Shown: positions 1 to 8,875 of the stretch, one piece after another | Layout: the number at the start of each line of letters is the position of its first letter | How positions within the stretch are numbered: the first letter of the stretch is position 1 | Source: Cyclobacterium plantarum | GTDB taxonomy: Bacteria; Bacteroidota; Bacteroidia; Cytophagales; Cyclobacteriaceae | Length of the DNA: 64,000 nucleotides | Assembly: GCF_011290685.1 (NCBI RefSeq) | Contig: NZ_JAANYN010000017.1 | Span: 27,435 to 91,434 of the forward strand | Reading direction: 5' to 3' | Translations under genes and position numbers: made by a program | The notes under the pieces: generated by a model | The model's input: only the letters and a program-made list of their open reading frames with translations | What the model was told of the DNA's origin: nothing | The model's database searches: none

Positions 1-95
1 TTTACACTGTTATAAGTAATGACCCCGGCTCCCACAATCAGGCATATGGCCAGAAAAAAACCCAGGATTACTTTTATTCTCGCATTGAATCTCAT
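1..95 (-). CDS. N-terminus of a membrane protein, possibly a CHASE3-type sensor kinase (partial)
   Basis: An ATG at 95 on the minus strand opens a frame that runs off the left edge with no stop (31 codons). The visible residues are a short basic start (MRFNARIKV) followed by one hydrophobic helix ending in GVITYNSV. A short basic N-terminus, a transmembrane helix and a YxS/YNS stretch is how many bacterial histidine kinases and chemoreceptors with a CHASE3 or similar sensor domain begin. The helix is seen; the kinase identity is inference from this N-terminal flavour only. The 176 bp between it and the next gene hold no other recognisable gene. Confidence 0.45.
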   Translation of the reverse strand, partial: MRFNARIKVILGFFLAICLIVGAGVITYNSV

Positions 96-271
96 AAATA
101 CCGGTATGTTACAAAGTTTCTGACACCCTTGGTCGAACTTAAGGCCATAAATGTAACCATAATTTACAGGTTTTTACATTTAACATGCTGTAGATGAAGT
201 AGATTTATCGCCCCCTAATTTCCGCAATGATACTATGAAAGCCTTAACTTCAAAATAATATCTGGAAAATT

Positions 272-907
272 TCAATCATTTTCCAAAGATACCTGATGAG
301 TAAGGGATTCAAAGACATGATAAACTGCATAATAGGTGACAGGAACTGAGACAACCAAACCTATGCCAAAAATTAATGCCCCGGCAATATTGATCAATGC
401 CAGAAAAAGTCCAAAGGTGAAAAATTTCAACCATTGTTTGTGGATGATTTTCCGGCTGTACCCCAGGGATTCCCAAAAATCCAAGCCAAAGAAAATACTT
501 ATTAAAACCCCAAACATAAAAGCTACCAAAAGGTATATTCCTGGCAAAATCAAGGCAAAAATGCCCAGAACTGTAATAAACTGCCCTACAACCCATACCA
601 AAACTACAGGTATATAATAACCGAAACCTTTGAAAAAATCCGGGTATTTTACAGGCTCATGAAGGCTAACCTTGTTGGCCACTAAATAAAATCCGGCAAA
701 TAGTGGCCCTGCCAGGAAAAAAGAAAATACAAACAAAAAATCCGGAGCATAAAGCATAAATAAAAACTGAATCGATAGAATAAGCAAGGTGAATGAAACC
801 GAATAAATGCTTACCATTTGGAACGTTTCCCAACCTTTGGAAAAAGCTTCTTTGATGTCAAATTCGTAATTTCCGTCCGTTAAAAGATCCAGGTGTTTTT
901 TATCCAT
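272..907 (-). CDS. Multi-pass membrane protein of unknown function
   Basis: The 211-residue protein has a hydrophilic N-terminal stretch (about 1-28, including FDIKEAFSKGWETF) and then about five or six hydrophobic segments (roughly 28-50, 57-75, 95-117, 120-142, 160-195). A soluble amphipathic start with a 'GW..F' motif and repeated Gly-rich helices recalls the DUF975 / glycerophosphodiesterase membrane-domain-like group of integral membrane proteins. No catalytic motif is visible. It is transcribed in the same direction as the downstream CBS-type gene's neighbours but separated by short gaps, so it may be monocistronic. Function unknown. Confidence 0.75.
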   Translation of the reverse strand: MDKKHLDLLTDGNYEFDIKEAFSKGWETFQMVSIYSVSFTLLILSIQFLFMLYAPDFLFVFSFFLAGPLFAGFYLVANKVSLHEPVKYPDFFKGFGYYIPVVLVWVVGQFITVLGIFALILPGIYLLVAFMFGVLISIFFGLDFWESLGYSRKIIHKQWLKFFTFGLFLALINIAGALIFGIGLVVSVPVTYYAVYHVFESLTHQVSLEND

Positions 908-932
908 TGTGCGATTTACTAATAAACCAAAA

Positions 933-2300
933 TTACCTGGTAATAGCTTCTAAGATGTCGTGTTTGGTAATTATATGTACCCGATGCCCCTCGTCCCTGA
1001 CCAAAACGGCTTTTTCCTTTTCCACCATAGAGGAGAGTACATCAAGCGTACTGTCCAGCGCAACAAAATGCATAGAGTCTTCCATCACCTGATCCACTGT
1101 GGAATCTTTGATTTCGGGATTTTCAATTATTTTTAAAAGTAATTTATTATCCGTTAGGCAACCTACCACCTGACCATCCTCCATTACAGGAATCTGGGAA
1201 ACACTTTTTTCATTCATTATGGCTATCGCATCCCTGACTTTATCCATTTTTCGAACTACTACAAGCTGATACGCCTCGTTTCTGGCATTTACAATATCCC
1301 TTGCAGAACGATAGGTTTTATTTTCCATAAATCCATGATTTCTCATCCACTCATCATTATAGACTTTACCGAGATACCTGGTACCATGATCGGGCAGCAA
1401 TATCACCATTACATCCCCTTTCTTCAGATTTTCTTTGGCGTATTCCAAAGCTCCATGAACGGCGGAACCGCAGGACCAGCCGACAAATAACCCTTCCTCT
1501 CTGGATAGCCGACGGGTCATTACCGCTGCATCTTTGTCTGTTACCTTGATGAAATGATCTATGACAGAAAAATCTACGTTCTTTGGTAAAATATCTTCGC
1601 CAATACCTTCGGTCAGATAAGGATAAATTTCATTTTCATCAAATTCTCCTGTCTCCTTGTATTTCTTAAATACAGAACCATAGGTGTCTACGCCCACTGA
1701 CACAAGTCCGTCAAACTGTTCTTTGAGGTATTTTGCAGTGCCTGACATGGATCCACCAGTACCTACTCCCGCAACAAAATGGGTCACCGTTCCGGCTGTA
1801 TCCCTCCAGATTTCAGGCCCGGTGGTTTCATAATGCGCCTTCCAGTTGGAAAGGTTATCGTATTGATTGGGGTAAAATGAGTTGGGAATATCCTTATTAA
1901 GTTTCCTTGCTACCGCATAATAGGACCGGGGATCATCTGGTGAAACATTCGTTGGACAAACGATCACCTCCGCTCCCACAGCTTTCAAAATATCAATCTT
2001 TTCTTTGGACTGCTTGTCCGCCATGGTAAAGATACACTTGTATCCTTTTGCAATCCCTGCCAATGCCAGACCCATTCCTGTATTTCCGCTGGTGCCTTCA
2101 ATGATTGTTCCACCGGGTTTCAAAACACCAGCTTTTTCAGCATCCTCTACCATCTTAATAGCCATCCGGTCTTTCATTGAATTTCCCGGGTTGAAATATT
2201 CAACTTTTACCAATACATCACCGGCGATCCCTTTGTTCAATTTGTTGAGCCGTACCAATGGTGTATTACCAATCGTATCAATAATGGAATTATATATCAT
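933..2300 (-). CDS. Cystathionine beta-synthase / cysteine synthase-type PLP enzyme with CBS-domain pair
   Basis: The 455-residue protein is a fold-type II PLP enzyme of the beta-family. The N-terminal part (about 1-320) shows NTPLVRL, the Schiff-base lysine in GNSMKDR (K43) and the phosphate-binding loop GTSGNTG. The C-terminal part (about 335-455) is a tandem CBS domain pair (IPVMEDGQVVGCLTD and later VLVRDEGHRVHIITK), which in the family binds adenosyl ligands and modulates activity. It would condense serine or O-acetylserine with homocysteine or sulfide; the CBS pair favours cystathionine beta-synthase and the transsulfuration route. It starts at an ATG at 2300. The 240 bp upstream, before pyrB, contain no gene. 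Substrate preference cannot be settled from sequence alone. Confidence 0.92.
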   Translation of the reverse strand: MIYNSIIDTIGNTPLVRLNKLNKGIAGDVLVKVEYFNPGNSMKDRMAIKMVEDAEKAGVLKPGGTIIEGTSGNTGMGLALAGIAKGYKCIFTMADKQSKEKIDILKAVGAEVIVCPTNVSPDDPRSYYAVARKLNKDIPNSFYPNQYDNLSNWKAHYETTGPEIWRDTAGTVTHFVAGVGTGGSMSGTAKYLKEQFDGLVSVGVDTYGSVFKKYKETGEFDENEIYPYLTEGIGEDILPKNVDFSVIDHFIKVTDKDAAVMTRRLSREEGLFVGWSCGSAVHGALEYAKENLKKGDVMVILLPDHGTRYLGKVYNDEWMRNHGFMENKTYRSARDIVNARNEAYQLVVVRKMDKVRDAIAIMNEKSVSQIPVMEDGQVVGCLTDNKLLLKIIENPEIKDSTVDQVMEDSMHFVALDSTLDVLSSMVEKEKAVLVRDEGHRVHIITKHDILEAITR

Positions 2301-2540
2301 CTGTTCTTTTTAAAGCAATTTAACAAAAAATAGGATAAACATCGAAGGAAACCCTATTTCCTAAAGATGTATAGCTGATAACCAACCCATTACTATTTCA
2401 TCTTTATTATCTGTCAATAATCTTATTAAGGCGGTAATAACCTTTCCCCTACCAAATGTCATGACGGTGGGCGGGGAATCTCTCCTGATTGACATTCATC
2501 CCCCGGCTTGTCATTTGCCCAATGCACGATTAATCATAGT

Positions 2541-3464
2541 TCATTTAACACCGGCCAAAAGGTAAAGAACTGCCATCCTTATCGCAACCCCATTTTCTAC
2601 TTGCTGTAAAATGATTGCATTATCCGAATCTGCCACATCCGAATTAAGTTCCACTCCTCTATTGATGGGGCCGGGGTGCATGATGACAATTTCTTTATCC
2701 AGCTGGTTCAATAGCTTTTTATTTATTCCAAAATAAAGCGAGTACTCCCTCAGAGAGGGGAAATATTTTATTTGTTGTCTTTCTAATTGAATGCGGAGAA
2801 CATTCGCCACATCACACCACTGCAGTGCCTTAAATACATCCTGCTCAACTTTCACCCCCAGATCGCCGATATGCCTGGGCATGAGGGTCACTGGCCCGCA
2901 AACCATTACCTCTGCCCCTAATTTCTGAAGGCAAAAAATATTGGAAAGTGCCACCCTTGAATGAAGAATGTCACCAATAATGGCTACTTTTTTTCCTGCG
3001 ACCTCCCCTAATTTCTCCCGAATGGAAAAAGCATCCAGCAAGGCCTGGGTGGGATGTTCGTGTGTTCCATCACCCGCATTGATAATATTGGCCCGGATAT
3101 GTCTGGATAAAAAATGAGGTGCCCCGGGGCTTGAATGCCTCATGACTACCATATCCACTTTCATGGCCAATATATTATTCACGGTATCGATCAGGGTTTC
3201 TCCCTTCTTTACAGAACTGCTGCCAGAAGCAAAATTCACCACATCTGCAGAGAGTCTTTTTTCAGCCAACTCGAAGGACAATTTTGTCCGCGTGGAATTC
3301 TCAAAAAAAACATTGGCAATGGTAATGTCTCTCAGGGAAGGCACCTTTTTTATCGGGCGATTTAAAACCTCTTTAAAATTATCTGCCGTTTCAAAAATTA
3401 GTTGGATGTCTGTTTCGGTGAGTCCTTTGATCCCTAATAAATGTCTGGTGCTGAGCTGCTGCAT
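2541..3464 (-). CDS. pyrB: Aspartate carbamoyltransferase catalytic subunit
   Basis: This cytosolic enzyme joins carbamoyl phosphate and aspartate in the first committed step of pyrimidine synthesis. The 307-residue length is normal. The carbamoyl-phosphate loop is in FFENSTRTKLSFE, a second ligand loop is MRHSSPGAPH, and HPTQALLDAF and the aspartate-domain HPGPINRGVE are all present. It lies 5 bp downstream of pyrR on the same strand, so the two form a pyrR-pyrB operon. No pyrI regulatory-chain gene is adjacent, so a PyrI-dependent holoenzyme is not indicated here. Confidence 0.97.
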   Translation of the reverse strand: MQQLSTRHLLGIKGLTETDIQLIFETADNFKEVLNRPIKKVPSLRDITIANVFFENSTRTKLSFELAEKRLSADVVNFASGSSSVKKGETLIDTVNNILAMKVDMVVMRHSSPGAPHFLSRHIRANIINAGDGTHEHPTQALLDAFSIREKLGEVAGKKVAIIGDILHSRVALSNIFCLQKLGAEVMVCGPVTLMPRHIGDLGVKVEQDVFKALQWCDVANVLRIQLERQQIKYFPSLREYSLYFGINKKLLNQLDKEIVIMHPGPINRGVELNSDVADSDNAIILQQVENGVAIRMAVLYLLAGVK

Positions 3465-3469
3465 GGGTA

Positions 3470-4018
3470 TTATTTACTTTCTTTTTCAGTGATCCATATG
3501 GCATCTTCAGGAAAACCCTGAGACTGCCATTCTACACTTACATATTGGCTTTCAAGGGTATTGACCTGCCTCCCATAGTAATTAGGCCTGATCGGAAAAT
3601 CCCTGGTATATTTTCTATCAATCAATACCATTAACTCTACCTTTAATGGCCTGCCGTATGCAATCATGGCATCCATTGCTGCCCTAACGGATCTTCCTTT
3701 ATACAATACATCATCTACCAAAATCACTTTCTTGTTTTCAATTAAAAAATCTATTCTGGTCTCGTTGGCCTTTAGGGGAAGGTCCCGGCGCCGGAAATCA
3801 TCCCTGTGGAAAGTAGCATCCAAATATCCATATTTCAGGTTCAACTGGCGGATTTCCCGCATGCGCTGAACGATCCTGTCCAACACCATGGCTCCTCTGG
3901 GCTGAAGACCTAAAAGCACCGTATTATCAAAATCATCGTGGTTTTCGATCAATTGGTGACAAAACCTGCTGATGATAATGGATATCTGGGTCTGATCAAG
4001 AACAAGTCTTTTTTGCAT
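3470..4018 (-). CDS. pyrR: PyrR: pyrimidine regulator / uracil phosphoribosyltransferase
   Basis: The 182-residue type I phosphoribosyltransferase carries the PRPP-binding signature in VILVDDVLYKGRSVRAA (about 98-114) and the early GLQPRGA segment, both typical of PyrR. In Firmicutes PyrR binds pyr leader RNA to cause attenuation and also has weak uracil phosphoribosyltransferase activity. It is the first gene of a two-gene unit with pyrB. The best promoter match (4034-4062) gives a leader of only about 10 nt, which leaves no room for an attenuator ahead of pyrR itself. PyrR here may therefore act at other loci or mainly as an enzyme (inference). Confidence 0.93.
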   Translation of the reverse strand: MQKRLVLDQTQISIIISRFCHQLIENHDDFDNTVLLGLQPRGAMVLDRIVQRMREIRQLNLKYGYLDATFHRDDFRRRDLPLKANETRIDFLIENKKVILVDDVLYKGRSVRAAMDAMIAYGRPLKVELMVLIDRKYTRDFPIRPNYYGRQVNTLESQYVSVEWQSQGFPEDAIWITEKESK

Positions 4019-4033
4019 GATTTAACTTTGGGG

Positions 4034-4062
4034 CAAATATATAAATAATTTGTTTGGGCAAA
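4034..4062 (-). promoter_or_regulatory. Promoter of pyrR-pyrB, Bacteroidota type
   Basis: On the minus strand a TTTG (4059-4062) is followed after 17 nt by TATATTTG (4034-4041), matching the TTTG / TAnnTTTG promoter pattern known for the Bacteroidota sigma factor. Transcription would start near 4029, about 10 nt before the pyrR ATG. Confidence 0.6.
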
Positions 4063-4068
4063 ACCGAC

Positions 4069-5658
4069 CTAAATGAAATCATCGACTTTTATTTTAGTGA
4101 AAAAATTTACCTCCCTGCTTGTTGCTTTTCCATCCTTGTCCTGATAGCGGATCCGCTGCTTTCCGCTCAATAAATAATAGTTGTCATACCACCAAAGCAG
4201 TTGAAGACTGTCTTCTCTGGTGTCAGCAATCCTTTCATTCTCATTGATGAGTTCTATTTCAAAGGGTTCGTTCTCCATGACGACTTCCCCTCTTTTTATT
4301 TGGCTGAGGAGAATTTCCGTTTCATCCAAATACATGTAAAAGAGGTTATCCCCACTAAAACTCATTTCACCAAACTTAACCGGCTGATTTTTGCTGGCAT
4401 TGTCCAGGTTTAGGGAATTGTCCCAAATGATGTTTCCATCCTCATCCAATAAAATAAATTGCGCTGCCAAATATTTGTACTGATTGGTTACCTGGTTGCT
4501 TCTGAACCTGGGATCCATCCACAATGGGTTGTACATGCCTCCGTAGCCACCCATCATGGGGTTTAAACGATAAAAGTTACTGGCATACATGCCATCCCTG
4601 GGTACATACCGGGAAGTTGAAGAAATAAAATGATCGTTGTAAATCAAATAATACCCATTTGAAGCATTGATTTCCCTGGTCACCACTACATTACTGATGG
4701 GAATATTTTTTCCCCGGTTAAGTCTTCTTTCAACTTTTCTCAACCTCCTTTCCCTGGTCTTTTCTGGTAAATAATTATAAAAATTTTCAAAATCAGAAAC
4801 AGAATAAAACTTGTTTTCATACTCCCCAAACTGATTGATTTTGGAAAAATACAATCCCTGATAAGCTTCCTTCTTTCTTAGGCCATATGGGCCAATAAGG
4901 GCCTGCTTGTAGTTATAGGAAGATGTCAGTAACCCTTCAACTATTTCCATCGAAGGATCTTTAAGATCATCTATTTTGACTTCTCTCAATTTGTTGCCAT
5001 TGGTGTCGAAAGTTAGAATGGATACAATTTTTTTCTTGTAAAAATCCCGTCTGCTCACTACTACATCAAAAACGTTGAGGTCAGGGTCTTTTCTCATCTG
5101 TAAAATTTTAGCATCCTTTTCAAAAAGACCCGGAACTGTGACCACCTCCTTACTGGGAATATCCAAAATCTGTATCACCGGCCTGAAATCATACTTACCC
5201 ATGAAAACAGCTTTTTTATTGAATACCAAAAAATCCTGAAGCTCCATTTCCAAAATACTGGTGAGCAACATTTTATTCACAGCATGGTTTTTTAGATTAA
5301 TTTCAAAAATGGCTTTTTCAGGATTATACTGGGAACCCTTATTGAACAAAACATATAGAAAATCCTCATCCAAATCAAAACCTAACAATTCATAAAAATC
5401 CTCCAACTCAATTTCCCTGGCAGAATCACCTTCTAGCTGGAAATCAGATGTCAGGTATTCAAAAATATTTTTCGTACCATAAGCAGTTTCAGACTTCATC
5501 CTAAATGCTACCATTCCCTGCTCCCTGGGCAGCACAAAGAAATCGTCCGCTGACCAATTGGTTTCAACCTCCATTCTTTGGGTAAATTGAACCTGACTGA
5601 ATGCAGCAACAAAAAAGAAGAATAAGGCCAAAGACAATACCAAGGTTTTGTTAATCAT
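4069..5658 (-). CDS. Exported protein of unknown function (529 aa)
   Basis: A clear signal peptide (about 1-21, hydrophobic core ending FSQ) is followed by a 500-residue soluble region. The body is rich in beta-strand-like alternating segments and phrases such as ILLDEDGNIIWDNSL and LTFDTNGNKLREVKI, which look like blades of a propeller-type or repeat-containing periplasmic/outer-surface protein that tracks values. There is an Arg-rich segment around 300-320 (RERRLRKVERRL) and a Gly/Met/Tyr-rich patch around 370-385. I do not recognise a family and no catalytic motif is visible. Its 3' end lies 50 bp upstream of the pyrR start on the same strand, with a separate promoter in between. Confidence 0.8.
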   Translation of the reverse strand: MINKTLVLSLALFFFFVAAFSQVQFTQRMEVETNWSADDFFVLPREQGMVAFRMKSETAYGTKNIFEYLTSDFQLEGDSAREIELEDFYELLGFDLDEDFLYVLFNKGSQYNPEKAIFEINLKNHAVNKMLLTSILEMELQDFLVFNKKAVFMGKYDFRPVIQILDIPSKEVVTVPGLFEKDAKILQMRKDPDLNVFDVVVSRRDFYKKKIVSILTFDTNGNKLREVKIDDLKDPSMEIVEGLLTSSYNYKQALIGPYGLRKKEAYQGLYFSKINQFGEYENKFYSVSDFENFYNYLPEKTRERRLRKVERRLNRGKNIPISNVVVTREINASNGYYLIYNDHFISSTSRYVPRDGMYASNFYRLNPMMGGYGGMYNPLWMDPRFRSNQVTNQYKYLAAQFILLDEDGNIIWDNSLNLDNASKNQPVKFGEMSFSGDNLFYMYLDETEILLSQIKRGEVVMENEPFEIELINENERIADTREDSLQLLWWYDNYYLLSGKQRIRYQDKDGKATSREVNFFTKIKVDDFI

Positions 5659-6141
5659 ATCTGGAGCGTTTTAATGATTTTTTTTATACCGATTATAGGG
5701 AAAGGCCAGCAATGCCTCAACAGACTATTTCCCATTACCAGGAAATAACCCGTGAATAATTTAGGGGAAAATAATCGACCAACAGGAATGCCGAAACCTG
5801 TAATTGGTATTTTCCACAACTGTCCATTAATTCCATCCTGACCTGAAAAGGAAGACCGGAAAATTTTCGACGATTTTGAGCCGTTATTCCCCATCTTATC
5901 AGCACAAACAATATTCCAAGTGGCTAAATTCATATGATTAAGTAAATTCTCCCCGGCATTCCTCTTTCCAGCCTGACCTCTTTCTTTATTTTTAACAATT
6001 GAATACCAATCTTTACCTATTTTATCTTTTCCGGGGATTATTCTCAGGTTGCTCATTGCCTCCATAAGATAAGGCGAATGATTTTATTTTAAAACAAATA
6101 TTATGGACATTTGTCGTGTATTCACAAGATCGTAACCTACC
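5659..6141. other. Intergenic stretch without a convincing gene (483 bp)
   Basis: This space separates the divergent exported-protein gene (minus) and the polX-like gene (plus). A minus-strand open frame of 136 codons (5655-6065) overlaps the next start by ATGA, but its translation has no recognisable family, signal peptide or domain. Both gene promoters should lie here; I could not find a strong TTTG/TAnnTTTG pair. Confidence 0.4.
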
Positions 6142-7845
6142 TTGGATAACAAAAAAATTGTAAGTGTTTTAAAACAGACCATGCAGCTCATGGAGTTGCA
6201 TGAAGAAAATGCTTTTAAAATAAGGGGCTACCAATCGGCCATCAACAGTATCGAGAGAGAAGGTAAACCTTTAGCTGACCTTGACACGAACCAACTTCAG
6301 GAATTTCCCGGGATCGGAAAAAGCCTTGCAGAAACCATTGAGAGCATCCGGCAATCCGGCACCCATCCTCAATTAGAAAAACTCCTGAAAGAAACTCCAG
6401 ATGGCATCCTTGAAATAATGGAAATCAAGGGACTGGGCCCGAAAAAAATTAAAATACTTTGGAGAGAGCTGGAAATCACCTCCACCCATGAACTCATGGA
6501 AGCCTGCCAGTCAGGACAGGTGGCAAAAATCAAAGGTTTTGGCGAAAAAACGCAGGAAAGCATCATTCAGGCATTGGAATATAAGGCTTCCAATAAGGGC
6601 AAATGGTTATATGCGGATATAGAGGCCATTGCTGAGGACCTGCAAAAATTAATGGAAAAGATTGCGGATAAGGTATGGGTTGCGGCAGTCGGCCCCTATG
6701 GAAGGATGTCAGAAATCGTGGATGGTATTTCATTCCTGATTGGAACGGATCAGATGGAATCTGCATTAAAAAAAATCGCTGCCTTTGATGGATTGGTGGA
6801 GGAGCCCCTCTTGTCAAGCCCCTACAGGTGGCATGGCCATTGGAAGGAAGGAAACATACCTGTGACCATTTTTTTGACCGAAAAGGCAAACTTCCTGCGG
6901 CAAAAATTGCTTAAGACTTCCAGTCCGGACCATTTGCTGACTCCTTTGGAGGATGGTCATTCCCTTGGGCAACATTTTTACCAGTCAAGCTATACTACCG
7001 AGGAGGATGCCTATGAAAAGGCGGGTTTTTCGTATATCCCCCCTTCCTTGCGGGAAGGAAATGGGGAGCTTGATTGGATAAAGTCTCATTCTATTGGTGA
7101 ATTATTGACCGAAAATGACCTTACAGGCCCCCTTCATAATCATTCTACCTACAGTGATGGCAGGCATAGCTTGAAGGAAATGGCTGAATACTGCAAGGAA
7201 GCGGGTTATGGGTATCTGGGAATTGCAGACCACAGCAAATCTGCATTCTATGCAAACGGTCTGGATGAGGATAGAATTTTACAGCAACATAAGGAGATTG
7301 ATGCCATAAATGAATCCCTTGCCCCCTTTCGCATTTTCAAGGGTATAGAAAGCGATATTCTTATCGATGGGAACCTGGATTATTCTCCTGAGGTACTGGC
7401 TTCCTTCGACTATATTGTAGCTTCCATCCACTCGGGCCTGAATATGGATATAAAAAAAGCCACTGCCAGACTGGTAAAGGCCATTCAAAACCCATATACG
7501 ACCATCCTGGGACACCCCACCGGGAGGCTATTGCTGCGCCGGGAAGGTTATCCCATTGATCATCGGGCTGTGATTGATGCCTGTGCCGAACACGAAGTAG
7601 TGATTGAAATCAATGCCAACCCCTGGCGACTGGACCTGGACTGGCGTTGGGTGAGGTATGCCATGGAAAAGGGTGTAATGCTGTCTATAAACCCAGATGC
7701 ACATGAGAAAAAAGGGGTTGCCGATATGAAATATGGGGTGATCACAGGAAGAAAAGGAGGCCTTACAAAAACCATGACACTGAACACAAAAACCACGGAG
7801 GAACTATCTCAATATTTTGAAAACCGAAAAAGAAAAATCCAATGA
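6142..7845 (+). CDS. PolX-family protein: degenerate polymerase domain, intact PHP domain
   Basis: The 567-residue protein has the PolX layout: helix-hairpin-helix repeats (about 45-150, e.g. LQEFPGIGKSLAE and MEIKGLGPKKI), a Pol-beta-like region (about 160-310) and a C-terminal PHP domain (about 325-567). The PHP metal-binding motifs are all visible: HNHSTYSDG, IADHS, KGIESDI, SIHSG, LGHPTGR and NPDAH, so a metal-dependent 3'-5' exonuclease or phosphoesterase is plausible. The polymerase motif normally reading GSxRR...DxD is VGPYGRMSEIVDGISFLI here (about 183-200), without the paired aspartates. The later strand that carries the third aspartate reads IPVTIFL. The TTG start fits the family's N-terminus better than the ATG at 6181. 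The stop overlaps the next gene by ATGA. Confidence 0.9.
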   Translation: MDNKKIVSVLKQTMQLMELHEENAFKIRGYQSAINSIEREGKPLADLDTNQLQEFPGIGKSLAETIESIRQSGTHPQLEKLLKETPDGILEIMEIKGLGPKKIKILWRELEITSTHELMEACQSGQVAKIKGFGEKTQESIIQALEYKASNKGKWLYADIEAIAEDLQKLMEKIADKVWVAAVGPYGRMSEIVDGISFLIGTDQMESALKKIAAFDGLVEEPLLSSPYRWHGHWKEGNIPVTIFLTEKANFLRQKLLKTSSPDHLLTPLEDGHSLGQHFYQSSYTTEEDAYEKAGFSYIPPSLREGNGELDWIKSHSIGELLTENDLTGPLHNHSTYSDGRHSLKEMAEYCKEAGYGYLGIADHSKSAFYANGLDEDRILQQHKEIDAINESLAPFRIFKGIESDILIDGNLDYSPEVLASFDYIVASIHSGLNMDIKKATARLVKAIQNPYTTILGHPTGRLLLRREGYPIDHRAVIDACAEHEVVIEINANPWRLDLDWRWVRYAMEKGVMLSINPDAHEKKGVADMKYGVITGRKGGLTKTMTLNTKTTEELSQYFENRKRKIQ

Positions 7846-8129
7846 ACTGGAAAGAAATGAACGTAGATAGCCTGCTTCAAAAATCCTTTCTTTTTGGGTT
7901 AGCCGGTATAGTCTGTTGCATGATCCCGTTGGTTGTAATTGCCATGCAATGGAATGTAATCGCTTATAACAACCTTTTTACTGGCCTTGGTCTGGCTTTA
8001 CAATTGTTTGGACTAAGTTTATCTGTACTTGTATTAAGGAGACGGAACATAGGTGAAATACAAAAAGAAAAGGCTAAAAAAATGGTTTTGGTCCTTGCAG
8101 TGGCCTTGTTGTTCTTTATTTTGGTGTGA
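7842..8129 (+). CDS. Small membrane protein of unknown function
   Basis: The 95-residue protein has three predicted membrane segments (about 16-36, 40-62, 78-95), the last running to the C-terminus. A basic loop (RRRNIGEIQKEKAKK) separates the second and third. Its ATG overlaps the polX-like stop (ATGA) and its own stop overlaps the next ATG (TGATG), so it is the middle gene of a tightly coupled three-gene unit. No family recognised. Confidence 0.7.
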   Translation: MNWKEMNVDSLLQKSFLFGLAGIVCCMIPLVVIAMQWNVIAYNNLFTGLGLALQLFGLSLSVLVLRRRNIGEIQKEKAKKMVLVLAVALLFFILV

Positions 8130-8791
8130 TGACAAAAAATTTCACCATGCCCATCTTTTTGATCTGTTGTTGTTTGGTCCTTGGCTGTGAGGAAAATTCC
8201 GTGGATATTGAATGGAAAGAAGGAGATATCTTATTCCAAAATGGGGATTGCGGAGATTTTTGTACTGCCATCAGAAAAGTCACCACTGCCTATGAGGGCC
8301 GGCATTTTTCTCACAATGGGCTACTTTTAAAAGAAAAAGGTCAATGGATGGTAATCGAGGCCATCCGGGAGGGAGTAAGCCTCACTCCCCTGGACACCTT
8401 TTTATTCCGTCACACAACACCATCAGGAAATCCAAGCGTGCACGTGGGCAGGTTAAAAAGCCCCAACAGAAAATTAATCCCTCTAGCCCTAAAGCATGCC
8501 AAATCATTGATAGGCAAACCTTATGACATGGCCTTTGACATGGAAAATGATGCGTATTATTGTTCGGAACTGATTCATTTGGCCTTTAAAAAAGCCAATA
8601 GGGGAAAAGGGATATTCCAAACCCCGCCCATGACCTTTAATGATCCAGAAACAGGTCAGGTATTTCCTGTTTGGAAAAAGCATTTTGAAGGTTTATCCCG
8701 GCCTGTTCCCGAGGGGGAGCCCGGACTTAATCCTGGTGGCATGACCCGGGATTCAGCGATCGAAATGATATTTAATTTAGAATCCCCGTAA
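8129..8791 (+). CDS. YiiX/YebB-like NlpC/P60-superfamily lipoprotein hydrolase
   Basis: A short signal with the lipobox VLGC (Cys20 from the chosen ATG) indicates an envelope lipoprotein. The mature part shows the permuted papain-like features of the YiiX group: EGDILFQNGDCGDF, the His in HFSHNGLLL and the Cys in DAYYCSELI. In permuted family members His precedes Cys as here. Such enzymes act as amidases or thioesterases on lipid- or peptide-linked substrates; the substrate is unknown. A GTG one codon upstream (8126) is an alternative start, but ATG 8129 overlaps the preceding stop by one base, which is typical of translational coupling. Length about 220 residues is usual. Confidence 0.82.
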   Translation: MTKNFTMPIFLICCCLVLGCEENSVDIEWKEGDILFQNGDCGDFCTAIRKVTTAYEGRHFSHNGLLLKEKGQWMVIEAIREGVSLTPLDTFLFRHTTPSGNPSVHVGRLKSPNRKLIPLALKHAKSLIGKPYDMAFDMENDAYYCSELIHLAFKKANRGKGIFQTPPMTFNDPETGQVFPVWKKHFEGLSRPVPEGEPGLNPGGMTRDSAIEMIFNLESP

Positions 8792-8875
8792 GTAAGATTT
8801 TTCGAAAATGTTGGAGTAAATCCCTTAAAACCTTAACTTGATCTTAAGAGCAAACAAATTTCAATCTAGCCCAAT

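Noticed and set aside
5655..6065. Minus-strand frame of 136 codons overlapping the exported-protein start by ATGA
   Set aside because: The overlap is attractive, but the translation has no signal, domain or familiar pattern, and the surrounding gap looks intergenic. Kept only as an uncertain stretch.
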